Shown here: positions 16,955-25,710 of the stretch, in pieces
Numbering within the stretch: the stretch's first letter is position 1
Layout of the letters: every line of letters starts with the position of its first letter
Assembly (NCBI GenBank): GCA_958295855.1
Contig: OY282383.1
Span: forward strand, 998,481 to 1,062,480
Reading direction: 5' to 3'
DNA: 64,000 bases
Origin: an uncultured Poribacteria bacterium
Lineage (GTDB): Bacteria; Poribacteria; WGA-4E; WGA-3G
Notes under the pieces: model-generated
Database searches by the model: none
What the model saw: the letters and a program-made list of their open reading frames with translations, nothing else
Told to the model about the DNA's origin: nothing
Made by a program: the position numbers and the translations under genes

Positions 16955-17015
16955 ATTTTCGCGCTGCCTTTCAGGTGTTTTCTTAATTACGAGTTGATGA
17001 ATTAGGTCTGTTTTT

Positions 17016-17044
17016 ATTATAGCAGTTGTAGTGGATATTGGCAA
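17016..17044 (-). promoter_or_regulatory. Promoter of the Gfo/Idh/MocA gene
   Basis: Read leftward, TTGCCA (17044-17039) and TATAAT (17021-17016) are 17 bp apart and point into the oxidoreductase gene, about 60 nt before its ATG. The 16955-17319 gap therefore holds two divergent promoters and no gene. Confidence 0.7.
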
Positions 17045-17171
17045 GGTTTTATGGCGTAACGTAGGGCAATTTAGTTTTAAATGGGTTTCGTTGTTCGCTT
17101 TGTTGTGAAATTCTTAATCTTCATACAGAGTGTGCTACAAAGGGAGTTTCATCGCATTTGTGAAAAAACAG

Positions 17172-17200
17172 TTGACACGCTGCGCGTCTGTTGCTATGAT
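17172..17200 (+). promoter_or_regulatory. Promoter of glcB
   Basis: TTGACA (17172-17177) and TATGAT (17195-17200) with 17-bp spacing give a start near 17207, leaving an approximately 110-nt leader before the malate synthase ATG at 17320. Confidence 0.75.
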
Positions 17201-17319
17201 AATTGGCAATTGAGACAAAGTTTGGTGTCGGTGCAACGGGGCACCGGCCAACTGGAATCCAACACTTGCAATATGGGCTTGCAAGCAACGCCCTACAGCC
17301 CCTGGAATGGAGAAATAGC

Positions 17320-19503
17320 ATGGGAAACCGCATTAAAATCGGGAGCCTCAAAATAGATGAAGGTTTGTATACATTGGTAAGAGATGAGATTGTGCCCGGC
17401 ACGGAGATCGAAGCGGATGCCTTCTGGGAGGCGTTCGGCGACATCGTTGCGGCGTTTGCACCAGAAAACAAGGCACTATTGGAGAAACGAGACGCGCTCC
17501 AGCAGCAGATTGACGCGTGGCATCTCGCCCGCAAAGATGAACCACTGGATAGTGAAGCGTATTCGGCGTTCCTGACTGACATAGGCTATCTGCTTCCTGA
17601 AGGACGAGACTTTACTGTGCTCACGGAAGACGTTGACATAGAGATTTCGCTCATCTCAGGACCGCAATTGGTTGTGCCGACCGATAACGCGCGGTATGCC
17701 CTAAATGCGGCGAACGCTCGCTGGGGAAGCCTCTACGATGCACTCTACGGTACCGATGTTATTGATGAATCGGATGGGGCTACACGCAGTCCCACCTATA
17801 ACCCGATCCGAGGGGCGAAAGTCATCGCGTACACCGAGCAGTTTTTAGATGAAATAACAGGACTTGAAACTGGGAGTTTCTCTGACGTTACGCAATTTTC
17901 CCTCAAAGCCGTTGATGGCGAGCAACAGTTATGCGCGACACTCAGTAATGGCAGTGAGGTTGGCTTAGCAGATTCGACCAAATTTGTAGGTTTTACACAG
18001 GACAATGGCGAACTCAGTGCTATTTTGCTTCAAAACCACGGGCTGCACATTGAGATGCGGATAGACCGGGAACATCCCATCGGAAAGGCACATCCCGCTG
18101 GTGTAGCCGAGGTTATCCTTGAGTCGGCGATAACGACTATTCAGGATTGCGAGGATTCTGTTGCTGTAGTGGACGCGGCGGATAAGTGCCGTGTCTATAG
18201 CAACTGGAACGGTATCATGAAAGGAACGTTAGAGACGACGTTTGAGAAAAACGGCGAGATGCTCACACGCCGCTTGGCACCAGATAAAACGTTCACCGCC
18301 CCAGATGGAAGCACATTGACGTTACCCGGCCGGAGTCTGCTCCTGATTCGGAATGTTGGACTCCATATCTACACGGATGCTGTCACAACAGCAGCGGGTG
18401 AGGAAATTCCGGAAGGGTTCCTGGATGCTATGGTAACGACGCTTGCTGCGATGCATGACCGGCAGGGTAAGGGCAAATACACCAATAGCAAGACAGGTAG
18501 TGTTTATATCGTTAAACCGAAGTTTCACGGTCCCGAAGAGGTCGAGATGACTGTTCGGTTGTTTGAGAGGATAGAGGCCGCGCTGGGACTCCCGACGAAT
18601 ACCATCAAAATTGGGATTATGGACGAGGAACGGCGTACCACCGTCAATCTCAAGGAGGCAATTCGGGTGGCGAGGGAACGACTCGTTTTTATTAACACCG
18701 GCTTTTTGGATAGAACCGGCGACGAGATTCATACCAGCATGGAAGCGGGCGCGATGATTCCCAAGATGGACATCCGCAACGAACCGTGGATGCTCGCCTA
18801 TGAGGATTGGAATGTTGATATGGGAATTGAGATGGGGTTGCTAGGGACTGCACAGATTGGAAAGGGCATGTGGACGAAACCTGACAAGATGGCAGAGATG
18901 GTTGAAACGAAGGTGAATCACCCCTTGGCAGGGGCGACAACGGCGTGGGTGCCATCGCCGACAGCTGCAACACTTCATGCGATGCACTACCACCGAGTCA
19001 ACGTTGCAAAGCGGTTAGACGAATTGGCTGCACGGTCGCGAGCGAGCTTAGCGCATCTACTAAAACCGCCGCTGTTAGCAGAAAACAATTTGCAACCTGA
19101 TGAGATTCAGCGCGAATTGGATAACAACGCGCAAGGCATCCTCGGCTACGTTGTCCGCTGGGTTGACCAGGGAATCGGTTGTTCAAAGATACCGGACATC
19201 AACAACGTCGGTTTGATGGAAGATCGCGCTACGTTGCGGATTTCGAGTCAACATATCGCAAATTGGTTACACCACGGCATCGTCACGAAAGCACAGGTGA
19301 CAGAGACGTTCCAGCGAATGGCCAAGATAGTTGATTCGCAAAATGCCGGCGACCCGAACTACCGGGACATGTCGCCGAATTATGAGGGGAGTATTGCGTT
19401 TCAGGCAGCGTTGGAGCTGGTTTTTAAAGGGTGTGAGGTGCCGAACGGGTACACGGAGTTTGTGCTTCATCCGCGCCGGCGGGAGGTTAAGGCGGGCGGT
19501 TAA
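17320..19503 (+). CDS. glcB: Malate synthase G
   Basis: The 727-residue enzyme condenses glyoxylate with acetyl-CoA to malate in the cytoplasm. Length matches the single-chain G isoform (about 723 residues). Diagnostic stretches include [18 protein letters not shown], the [15 protein letters not shown] segment with the catalytic arginine region, and [24 protein letters not shown] 17320 has ggag 7 bases upstream; a frame from 17203 would begin at the transcription start and is less likely. No isocitrate lyase gene is adjacent, so glyoxylate may come from glycolate or purine metabolism. Confidence 0.95.
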   Translation: MGNRIKIGSLKIDEGLYTLVRDEIVPGTEIEADAFWEAFGDIVAAFAPENKALLEKRDALQQQIDAWHLARKDEPLDSEAYSAFLTDIGYLLPEGRDFTVLTEDVDIEISLISGPQLVVPTDNARYALNAANARWGSLYDALYGTDVIDESDGATRSPTYNPIRGAKVIAYTEQFLDEITGLETGSFSDVTQFSLKAVDGEQQLCATLSNGSEVGLADSTKFVGFTQDNGELSAILLQNHGLHIEMRIDREHPIGKAHPAGVAEVILESAITTIQDCEDSVAVVDAADKCRVYSNWNGIMKGTLETTFEKNGEMLTRRLAPDKTFTAPDGSTLTLPGRSLLLIRNVGLHIYTDAVTTAAGEEIPEGFLDAMVTTLAAMHDRQGKGKYTNSKTGSVYIVKPKFHGPEEVEMTVRLFERIEAALGLPTNTIKIGIMDEERRTTVNLKEAIRVARERLVFINTGFLDRTGDEIHTSMEAGAMIPKMDIRNEPWMLAYEDWNVDMGIEMGLLGTAQIGKGMWTKPDKMAEMVETKVNHPLAGATTAWVPSPTAATLHAMHYHRVNVAKRLDELAARSRASLAHLLKPPLLAENNLQPDEIQRELDNNAQGILGYVVRWVDQGIGCSKIPDINNVGLMEDRATLRISSQHIANWLHHGIVTKAQVTETFQRMAKIVDSQNAGDPNYRDMSPNYEGSIAFQAALELVFKGCEVPNGYTEFVLHPRRREVKAGG

Positions 19504-19532
19504 CAAGCCGGTACGCTACGGAAAAAGTAGCA

Positions 19533-19549
19533 GGCACACTTCGTGTGCC
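19533..19549. repeat. Dispersed GGCACAC-GTGTGCC palindrome
   Basis: GGCACAC and GTGTGCC (loop ttc) sit inside gtagca...cgaagcc. The same unit with ccgtaag flanks occurs twice at 36550-36655, in inverse orientation near 35678-35695, and as a variant near 43268-43288. It lies between convergent glcB and amidohydrolase genes and could serve as a terminator. Confidence 0.55.
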
Positions 19550-19604
19550 GAAGCCATCATCCTCCCATTTTCTTCCATTCACCTTCTGCTTTTTTCCTCT
19601 TTTT

Positions 19605-20462
19605 CTACGCGGGCAGTCTGTAGCATTTGATGGCGTTGTCATGGAAGAGGTTTCGCACCTCTTCGGGGGAGCATCCTGAAACTGCATCTTGTAATGTGTG
19701 AACCCAGCGCGGATAATCGGTGGCTTGCGTGGAGACAGGCCAGTCGCTTCCGTATATGACGCGATCGAAACCGAAACAGGTGATGACGTGCTCAATATAG
19801 GGCTGTAGGTGTGCGGGAGTCCACTGCCCGTGGTCGGCTTCGGTTACCAGCCCCGAAATTTTGCAGTAGACGTTCGGGAACTCGGCTAGGGTTCGGATTT
19901 CTTGCTGCCACGGGTCAAAAAGTTGATTTTTGATGTCCGGTTTGCCGATATGGTCCAAGACGAATTGGACATTGGGGCACTGCGCGACGAGCCGAATCGC
20001 ATTGGCGAGTTGGGGGTGGAAGATACAGATGTCAAAGCTCAATTTGTGCTGGGCGAGGGTTTGGACACCACTAACGAAGTCAGGTTGGACGCAAAAATCG
20101 ACGCTTTCGGATTGGATGAGGCGACGGATCCCTTTAACGAGTGGATTCTCTGCCAATTTTTCGATGAAGGGGGCGACCTGTTTACCTTCTTCGAGCGGTG
20201 CCCATGCGACGATGCCCTGAATCCGAGGGGCTACTGTTGTCGCGAGAGAGGTAACCCATGCTGTCTCTTTCAAGCCGTCATCGGGGTGTGTATCGCATTG
20301 GACAAAAACCATGGAGTCGATTGCTAGTTCACCGGACGCAGCGATGTAATCTTTTAGGAGATAAGGTCTATTTAGGGCTGGTGCTTCCGCAAGCCATGGG
20401 TATCTCAACTGTTCCGGGTGCCATAGATGGACGTGTGTGTCAACGATTGGGAATTTCTCCAT
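19605..20462 (-). CDS. Amidohydrolase 2 family protein (COG3618-like lactonase)
   Basis: The 285-residue TIM-barrel metal hydrolase has the N-terminal metal motif DTHVHLWHP (residues 8-16), LDHIGKP in the middle (the usual fourth-strand segment) and YGSDWPVS near residue 235, which carries the catalytic aspartate. This pattern is that of the L-fuconolactonase/2-pyrone-4,6-dicarboxylate hydrolase-like group of the amidohydrolase superfamily. The substrate is not determined. The start is the ATG at 20460-20462, preceded by agcacc with weak ribosome-site similarity. Confidence 0.88.
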   Translation of the reverse strand: MEKFPIVDTHVHLWHPEQLRYPWLAEAPALNRPYLLKDYIAASGELAIDSMVFVQCDTHPDDGLKETAWVTSLATTVAPRIQGIVAWAPLEEGKQVAPFIEKLAENPLVKGIRRLIQSESVDFCVQPDFVSGVQTLAQHKLSFDICIFHPQLANAIRLVAQCPNVQFVLDHIGKPDIKNQLFDPWQQEIRTLAEFPNVYCKISGLVTEADHGQWTPAHLQPYIEHVITCFGFDRVIYGSDWPVSTQATDYPRWVHTLQDAVSGCSPEEVRNLFHDNAIKCYRLPA

Positions 20463-20537
20463 TGTGGTGCTCCTGTATTGTATGGGATTTGGATTACCAT
20501 TTTAATGCTTCGCCGTAGAATTGTCAAGCGTTAAAAA

Positions 20538-20566
20538 TTGACATCCGCAAGGAGAAGGTGTATAAT
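20538..20566 (+). promoter_or_regulatory. Promoter upstream of the sulfatase-like stub and ThuA gene
   Basis: TTGACA (20538-20543) and TATAAT (20561-20566) are consensus hexamers with 17-bp spacing. Transcription would start near 20573 and run through the short frame at 20661 into the ThuA gene. Confidence 0.8.
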
Positions 20567-20660
20567 TATAGCACTGCGATGAAGACTTTTCTGTTAGCAG
20601 TATTCAAATTCGACATGTCCTTGCCGCAACCGTGCTTTTTGGTTTGAGGAGAATTGTCTG

Positions 20661-20765
20661 ATGGATAAGAAGAAAACGAATGTTGTGCTAATCACTATAG
20701 AACAGTGCTGGGGGAATTTTGAAGAACATCCTAGCAAAAATGCTTACAGTTACCCGTTCACATAA
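20661..20765 (+). pseudogene. Truncated sulfatase-like N terminus
   Basis: This 34-codon frame has a good ribosome site (gaggag) and encodes MDKKKTNVVLITIEQCWGN..., which resembles the first strand of sulfatases (NVVLITxDQ). A stop follows within 20 residues and nothing downstream continues the family. It looks like the stub of a sulfatase gene left by deletion, still under a strong promoter. A short leader peptide is the alternative. Confidence 0.45.
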
Positions 20766-20840
20766 ACGCAAAAAGCCGGTTGGCAAAAGCGTGTTGATAT
20801 GGTAAGTAAATTCACGGGGATTCCAAATAAAGGAGCGAAT

Positions 20841-21644
20841 ATGTCAAAAAAATCTCGAATCGTGTTGGTTGCAGGAAGTGGGAGTCATGGTGGTGGGGCG
20901 CATGAGCATCCCGGTGGGTGCGCCCTCCTCGCAGATCTGTTGAACAATGCCGTGGAAGAGGTCGAAGCGGTGGTCTCTCAGGGCTGGCCGACAGATTTGG
21001 CCACTTTTGAGGATACGGATGCTATTATTGTTTACTCGGATGGGGGTACCGGGCACCTCACTATTCCGCATCTGGAGCAGATTGCTGGACTGATGGAGCA
21101 GGGCATCGGGCTTGCGATGTTGCACTACGCCGTCGAAGTACCGAAGGGAGACGCCGGGAATCACTTCTTAGCGTGGATTGGCGGCTATTTTGAAACACAC
21201 CTCTCGGTCAATCCTTATTGGACCGCTACATTTACATCGTTTCCTGAGCATCCGACAACGCGCGGCTTAGAGCCGTTTTCATTGGAAGATGAGTGGTATT
21301 ACCACATGCGGTTTCGTGAGAATATGAAAGGTGTGACACCGTTGTTGAGTGCCATTGCACCTGCCGCAACGCTCCAAAGACCGGATGGACCGCATAGTGG
21401 TAACCCGCATGTGCGCGCATCGGTGGCGAAGGGTGAGCCACAGCATCTGGCGTGGTGTGTGGAGCGCGCAGATGGCGGCCGAGGATTCGGATTCACGGGC
21501 GGACACTTGCATCGGAACTGGGCGGATGACAGGCTCCGTAAGTTCATTCTCAACGCCATTGCGTGGACAGCGAAGGTAGAAATCCCTGAAGGGGGTATCT
21601 CTACGCCGACACCGACAGCAGCGGAATTGGATGCGTATCTGTAG
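20841..21644 (+). CDS. ThuA-like domain protein
   Basis: The 267-residue protein belongs to the ThuA/type 1 glutamine amidotransferase-like fold group. It has an opening strand (SRIVLVAGSGSHGGGAHEHPGG), DAIIVYSDGGTGHL, a conserved histidine segment (GLAMLHYAVE), DEWYYHMRF and a C-terminal GRGFGFTGGHLHRNW. ThuA proteins are linked to carbohydrate use, but the reaction is not well defined. ATG 20841 is chosen because aaggag lies just upstream. It probably shares the promoter at 20538-20566. Confidence 0.88.
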   Translation: MSKKSRIVLVAGSGSHGGGAHEHPGGCALLADLLNNAVEEVEAVVSQGWPTDLATFEDTDAIIVYSDGGTGHLTIPHLEQIAGLMEQGIGLAMLHYAVEVPKGDAGNHFLAWIGGYFETHLSVNPYWTATFTSFPEHPTTRGLEPFSLEDEWYYHMRFRENMKGVTPLLSAIAPAATLQRPDGPHSGNPHVRASVAKGEPQHLAWCVERADGGRGFGFTGGHLHRNWADDRLRKFILNAIAWTAKVEIPEGGISTPTPTAAELDAYL

Positions 21645-21919
21645 TTTCAGAAGCGTTTGGGTTATTCTGTAGGTGCGGTTGAATGAAGTTTAAGAATTTA
21701 ATAGGGTAATATAGGTTTCTATTGTCTGAATCTCGGATGACACGGATTACGCAGAAGGCACGGATTATAAGCGGGCACGCCGATGTAAAAAAGCCTCGAA
21801 ATATGTCAACCCGCTTTCCTCCGGAGCGCGGTAAACCGCTCGTCGTCCGATTTCGATGCCCTAATCTATTTTTTACTTCTAAAACTGTGCTTACTGGAGG
21901 GTACCTAAGGAGGCAGAAC

Positions 21920-22774
21920 ATGGACCAAGCGTTACACGATTACCTATTTGACTTGCAAGGTTATCTGGTTTTAGAGAATGCTATCTCGAAGGCAGATCTG
22001 TGTGAGATGAACGCGTGGATCGACGCACATTGGGATTATGTGGAAGATCCGTGGGAGGAAAACCCAGAGGACAAACGAATTCCACGCTGGATCGGTAATA
22101 TTGAGACGCATACCTACAACATCGAAAACGGCGTAAATTTCCAGAATATCATTGAGGGTGGGGATGTTTTTCAGAAACTAATCGACCATCCGGCGTGGAT
22201 TCATCTGGTGCGGAAGTACATCCATGAAGTGAATGGGCTTTCAATCCATGAGAACTTTCTCAACGTCCGCGGGCCAGGGGGTTTCATTCATATCCACTGT
22301 GGTGGGCACGTCCCCCTAAGTTACCTGACATTCCGACAGGAAAATACAGGGGAATGGATGGTAGGACAGATTAATGTTCTGATGGCACTGAACGATATTG
22401 GACCGGGGGATGGCGCGCCGGTGTTGGTGCCCGGTAGCCATAAATGCACCGAGATTCACCCGCGTTTGAAGGTTGATGGGAAAGGCTTAGTTTACGATGG
22501 CGTAAGCGGTAAACCGGCGGGGACAGCGTTTGGGACAAAGGAGATCTATCTGAAGGCAGGGGACGCGGTTATGTTCACAGATGCCATCACGCACGGATCG
22601 GCGGAACGGACAAATGATGGGTATCGCCGGTCGATTGTCTATCGCTATTCTCCACGATATGTCCGTGAGCGTTTTGACTATCCGCATTCAGAGGCGTTAT
22701 TGGCACGTTTGACCTCGGATCAACGCAAGATTATCCAACCGATGGCACCACGTAGACCGCCGCAGATTAGTTAA
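21920..22774 (+). CDS. Phytanoyl-CoA dioxygenase (PhyH) family protein
   Basis: The 284-residue Fe(II)/2-oxoglutarate oxygenase-like protein is the second PhyH protein in the window. The LFDLQGYLVLENAISKADL opening, FIHIHCGGH with candidate metal histidines, VPGSHKCTE, and DAITHGSAERTNDGYRRSIVYRYSP near the end define the family. ATG 21920 has an almost perfect ribosome site (taaggagg, 6 bases away); the longer frame from 21722 is rejected. The 21645-21919 gap contains a dispersed cggatgacacggatt motif near 21730 and no gene. Confidence 0.88.
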   Translation: MDQALHDYLFDLQGYLVLENAISKADLCEMNAWIDAHWDYVEDPWEENPEDKRIPRWIGNIETHTYNIENGVNFQNIIEGGDVFQKLIDHPAWIHLVRKYIHEVNGLSIHENFLNVRGPGGFIHIHCGGHVPLSYLTFRQENTGEWMVGQINVLMALNDIGPGDGAPVLVPGSHKCTEIHPRLKVDGKGLVYDGVSGKPAGTAFGTKEIYLKAGDAVMFTDAITHGSAERTNDGYRRSIVYRYSPRYVRERFDYPHSEALLARLTSDQRKIIQPMAPRRPPQIS

Positions 22775-22899
22775 TACCACAGCTATTCGCTTCTCCCCGG
22801 TAGGAGCCATCTCCCGATCGCGATACTGGCGCTGTGTCTATTTTGACTTCTGATGTAACATTGTGTTATAATCTAGAGCGTGTTAAAGGAGTTTTTTGA

Positions 22900-23316
22900 G
22901 TGAAAAAACAGAGATTTCCGCTCTTATCGGCGCGGCAAGACTGGATAAGCGTGGAGATTTTCACGCTCTTTCTCGCGATGAGTGTGTATGCCGTTATGGT
23001 ATGGCGGCATGAGAGTGGAAAAACGGAAGAGGCGATGGAGGCAGTTCTTGTCACGATGCGGCATGTTTCTGCTGCAATATTGCCGATGACTGTTTGGATT
23101 TTAGGCATTTTTGAGATTATAGGTGAAATCATGATTAGATTTACGAGCCTCATGGAAAAAATGAGAGCAGAAGGTAAGGCAGAAGGGCGAGCAGAAACCA
23201 TCGCCCAATTCCGTCAGTATTTTGCCTGGGAGAAGCGGCGAGCCGAGGCGGCTGCGAACAACCAGCCCTTCGATGAGCCGCCCCCACCGAAACCAGAAGG
23301 CTATCCTGAAGAGTAG
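22900..23316 (+). CDS. Small membrane protein of unknown function, copy 1
   Basis: This 138-residue protein starts at GTG 22900 with aaaggag 8 bases upstream. It has a basic N terminus, two predicted membrane helices (about residues 17-35 and 58-78), a short coiled region with AEGKAEGRAE repeats, and a proline-rich tail (EPPPPKPEGYPEE). The AEG-rich stretch resembles that of phage tail or transposase-associated proteins, but no family was recognised. It is duplicated immediately downstream. Confidence 0.7.
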   Translation: MKKQRFPLLSARQDWISVEIFTLFLAMSVYAVMVWRHESGKTEEAMEAVLVTMRHVSAAILPMTVWILGIFEIIGEIMIRFTSLMEKMRAEGKAEGRAETIAQFRQYFAWEKRRAEAAANNQPFDEPPPPKPEGYPEE

Positions 23317-23391
23317 GCAATTGCCTCCCGGGCATTTGACTTCTGATGTAACATTGTGTATAATCTAGAGCGTGTTAAAGGAGTTTTTTGA

Positions 23392-23820
23392 GTGAAAAAA
23401 CAGAGATTTCCGCTCTTATCGGCGCGGCAAGACTGGATAAGCGTGGAGATTTTCACGCTCTTTCTCGCGGTGAGTGTGTATGCCGTTATGGTATGGCGGC
23501 ATGAGAGTGGCAAAACGGAAGAGGCGATGGATGCAGTTCTTGTCACGATGCGGCATGTTTCTGCTGCCATATTGCCGATGACTGTTTGGATTTTAGGCAT
23601 TTTCGAGATTGTAGGTGAAACCATGATTAGATTTACGAGCCTCATGGAAAAAATGAGAGCTGAAGGCATTGCTGAAGGTAGGGCACTAGGGCGCGCGGAA
23701 ACCATCGCCCAATTCGGTCAGTATTTTGCCTGGGAGAAGCGGCGAGTCGAGGCGGCTGCGAACAACCAACCCTTCGATGAACCGCCCCCACCGAAACCAG
23801 AAGGCTATCCTGAAGAGTAG
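23392..23820 (+). CDS. Small membrane protein of unknown function, copy 2
   Basis: This 142-residue paralogue of the preceding gene is nearly identical and has the same GTG start, ribosome site and promoter. The linker reads AEGIAEGRALGRAETIAQ, four residues longer than in copy 1, and the tail is unchanged. Keeping both frames open after duplication suggests that both are expressed or that the event was recent. Confidence 0.7.
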   Translation: MKKQRFPLLSARQDWISVEIFTLFLAVSVYAVMVWRHESGKTEEAMDAVLVTMRHVSAAILPMTVWILGIFEIVGETMIRFTSLMEKMRAEGIAEGRALGRAETIAQFGQYFAWEKRRVEAAANNQPFDEPPPPKPEGYPEE

Positions 23821-23832
23821 ACAAGTAAATAA

Positions 23833-23858
23833 CCCAGGTTTCCTGAAGGAAACCTGGG
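23833..23858 (+). terminator. Strong hairpin after the duplicated genes
   Basis: CCCAGGTTTCC pairs perfectly with GGAAACCTGGG across a TGAA loop (11 bp), followed by CTTTTGA. It looks like a rho-independent terminator. Because it lies just before the IsrB element it might also belong to that element's left boundary. Confidence 0.65.
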
Positions 23859-23860
23859 CT

Positions 23861-24060
23861 TTTGATAGTCGCCCGCCAGGCGATGTCCTCAAAAGTTAAA
23901 CCGTTTACTACACGGCAAGTAGGAACGAGTTCCCACTTGTTAGAGACGTGCATGCTCGGCGTGGCAGCCGCGACGATGGCTCGGATGCTCCCCAAGTCTG
24001 AGTCCGCTCGGCATGCATGTGTGGATGGGGAAGCATATAACTCCGCGAGGAGAAATTACG
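23861..24060 (+). ncRNA. Candidate omega RNA of the IsrB element
   Basis: The 200 bp upstream of isrB is rich in hairpins: CGCC-cgcca-GGCG near 23871-23884; CAAGT-a-GGAAC paired with GTTCC-c-ACTTG near 23918-23941; and a long-range stem 23946-23955 with 24011-24020 (10 bp including one G-T). In IscB and IsrB systems the omega RNA is encoded directly upstream of the gene, with its guide at the 5' end supplied by flanking DNA. Position and folding fit, but the exact ends and the element's left boundary cannot be fixed from one copy. Confidence 0.5.
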
Positions 24061-25146
24061 ATGAACTTCGTTCCTGTAAAATCCAGAGATGGACAGCAAC
24101 TCATGCCGACAACGCCGACGCGGGCGGGCATGATGATAAAGGCAGGCGATGCCGCGCCCTACTGGGATAACGGCATATTCTGCATCCGCCTCAACCGCGA
24201 ACCTTCTGCCCGCTATAAACAGGACATCGCCGTTGGTGTGGATCCGGGGAGCAAGAAGGAAGGCTACACAATAAAGTCGGAGGCGCATACCTACCTGAAT
24301 GTTCAGGCGGATGCACATACCCACACGAAGAAGAAGATAGAAACACGTCGGAATCTGCGGCGTGGCAGGCGTTCACGGAAGAAGCCAAATCGGAAAAATC
24401 GCACGAACCGCCTTGCGAATAAAACACGGATACCGCCTAGCACTAGAGCTCGTTGGCATTGGAAAATACGCGTGTTGGACTGGCTCTCCAAGCTCTACCC
24501 CGTGACGCATGTGTGTGTCGAGGATATAGCGGCTCGCACGCGGAAAGGAAACCAGCGGATGTGGAATGTGTCGTTCAGTCCTCTCGAAGTGGGTAAGCAG
24601 TGGTTTTACCAGCAGGTTTCGTCGCGTTGGCAGTTGTTCACACTTCGTGGATATGAGACAAAGGAAATTCGTGACAGGCTTGGCTTACGAAAGTCTCGCC
24701 GGAAAACAGCGGAGGCGTTCGATGCCCATTGCGTGGATAGTTGGTGCCTTGCATATCATGCGGTGGGTGGTGAGGCAGTGGTGGATAACACGTCGCTTTT
24801 CTGCATTGCGCCTTTCCAGGTGAAGCGGCGAACGCTGCATCGCCAGAATCCGCAGAAAGGTGGTAAGCGGCCACGGTTCGGCGGGACGATGCACCTCGGT
24901 CTAGTGAAAAACACACTAGTGAAGCATGTGAAACACGGCCTCGCTGTAATATGTGGACATCAGAAAGGTGGACTCTCCTTGCAACCCATTGCAGGCGGGA
25001 AACGTCTGACAACGCAGGCAAAACTATCGAATTGCAAGAGTCTAACACGTCTGAACTTCAGACATTGGAAACCACCGCGGAGAACTGCGGAGAAAACTAT
25101 GGAGGTGAAGCAGGAAACCGACCCTGTGCAACTGACGCTTTGGTAG
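24061..25146 (+). CDS. isrB: IsrB-type RNA-guided nickase (OMEGA system)
   Basis: The 361-residue protein has the N-terminal PLMP-type domain (GQQLMPTTPTRA, residues 11-22), RuvC-I (DIAVGVDPGSKKEGY, D61) and an arginine-rich bridge helix (residues 96-118). RuvC-II (VCVEDIAAR, E154) and RuvC-III (FDAHCVDSW, D226) follow. There is no HNH insertion between RuvC-II and RuvC-III, which distinguishes IsrB from IscB. All three RuvC acidic residues are present, so nicking activity should be retained. IsrB proteins are relatives of Cas9 ancestors encoded in IS200/IS605-like elements and use an omega RNA. The start at ATG 24061 follows gaggag. No tnpA transposase is nearby, so movement would have to be in trans. 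Confidence 0.88.
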   Translation: MNFVPVKSRDGQQLMPTTPTRAGMMIKAGDAAPYWDNGIFCIRLNREPSARYKQDIAVGVDPGSKKEGYTIKSEAHTYLNVQADAHTHTKKKIETRRNLRRGRRSRKKPNRKNRTNRLANKTRIPPSTRARWHWKIRVLDWLSKLYPVTHVCVEDIAARTRKGNQRMWNVSFSPLEVGKQWFYQQVSSRWQLFTLRGYETKEIRDRLGLRKSRRKTAEAFDAHCVDSWCLAYHAVGGEAVVDNTSLFCIAPFQVKRRTLHRQNPQKGGKRPRFGGTMHLGLVKNTLVKHVKHGLAVICGHQKGGLSLQPIAGGKRLTTQAKLSNCKSLTRLNFRHWKPPRRTAEKTMEVKQETDPVQLTLW

Positions 25147-25455
25147 TCGGTTTCCTAAAGGCAGCCAAACATCAATGCTTGGGATTCTCTTGCTTCCTTG
25201 TTGACTCCCGGGCAACGGAGGAGTATCCAATCCATGGCAGCACGGAGTCCGCTAAATGTTGCCTAGCATCTGATATTTCCTCTGGAAAGGCTTTATTGGT
25301 GAAGGTTTTGAACGAATGCACGTCGCATTTGGACGAAAATACGCCGCAAAAATCTAAGAAGATTCGTAATGCGAAAAGTGGACGTAACAGCAGGCGGTTA
25401 AATTGATTAGCCAACTCTCTACTGAAAACTCAAGGCGACTGAGGATATTTTTATA
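25147..25455. other. Right flank of the IsrB element, no gene recognised
   Basis: These 309 bp follow isrB. A ggtagtcggtttcct stretch and a gggcaacggaggagtatcc stretch could be element-end structures. No reading frame with a ribosome site was found, and the right boundary of the element could not be defined. Confidence 0.4.
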
Positions 25456-25707
25456 ATGCCCACAATTCAAGAAATAACGGCAGTATTGTCGAACCTAAGT
25501 ACCGACGAGCTGCATCATATTGAACGAGCTATCCACAATTTATATCGGGCTCGCTGTGAACATATCATCTACGATGATGACTATGGTGTCTGGACAGAAC
25601 AGGATCAGATATCCGCGTCGGCGGCGGTTTTTAACCTACTTGACAAAGAAGAGGACTTGGAGGATAATGCCAGCTGTTCTTCTTCTCAGTGTTCCGTTTT
25701 CAGATAA
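25456..25707 (+). CDS. Small hypothetical protein upstream of argH
   Basis: The 83-residue acidic protein begins MPTIQEITAVLSNLSTDELHHIERAIHNLYR, a predicted helical start, and contains a DDDYGVWTEQD stretch. It is not a family I recognise. The ribosome site is weak (gagga 10 bases before ATG). Its stop lies three bases before the argH start, so argH translation may be coupled to it. Low complexity near the C terminus (SCSSSQCS) leaves some doubt that it is functional. Confidence 0.55.
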   Translation: MPTIQEITAVLSNLSTDELHHIERAIHNLYRARCEHIIYDDDYGVWTEQDQISASAAVFNLLDKEEDLEDNASCSSSQCSVFR

Positions 25708-25710
25708 AGT

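Larger units (their letters stand above)
22843..23820 (+). repeat. Tandem duplication of promoter plus gene, period about 493 bp
   Basis: Two near-identical units begin at ttgacttctgatgtaaca (22843 and 23336). Each includes a -35/-10 pair (TTGACT...TATAAT; -10 at 22867-22872 and 23359-23364), the same ribosome site and the whole gene. The copies differ by scattered substitutions and a 12-bp in-frame insertion in the AEG-repeat part of the second copy. Confidence 0.9.

Noticed and set aside
24061..25146. IscB or TnpB assignment for the RNA-guided nuclease
   Set aside because: There is no HNH insertion between RuvC-II and RuvC-III (against IscB). The PLMP start and the arginine-rich bridge helix are not TnpB features.
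24951..25406. 151-codon frame overlapping the end of isrB
   Set aside because: Most of it overlaps isrB in another frame, and its downstream part shows no family features.
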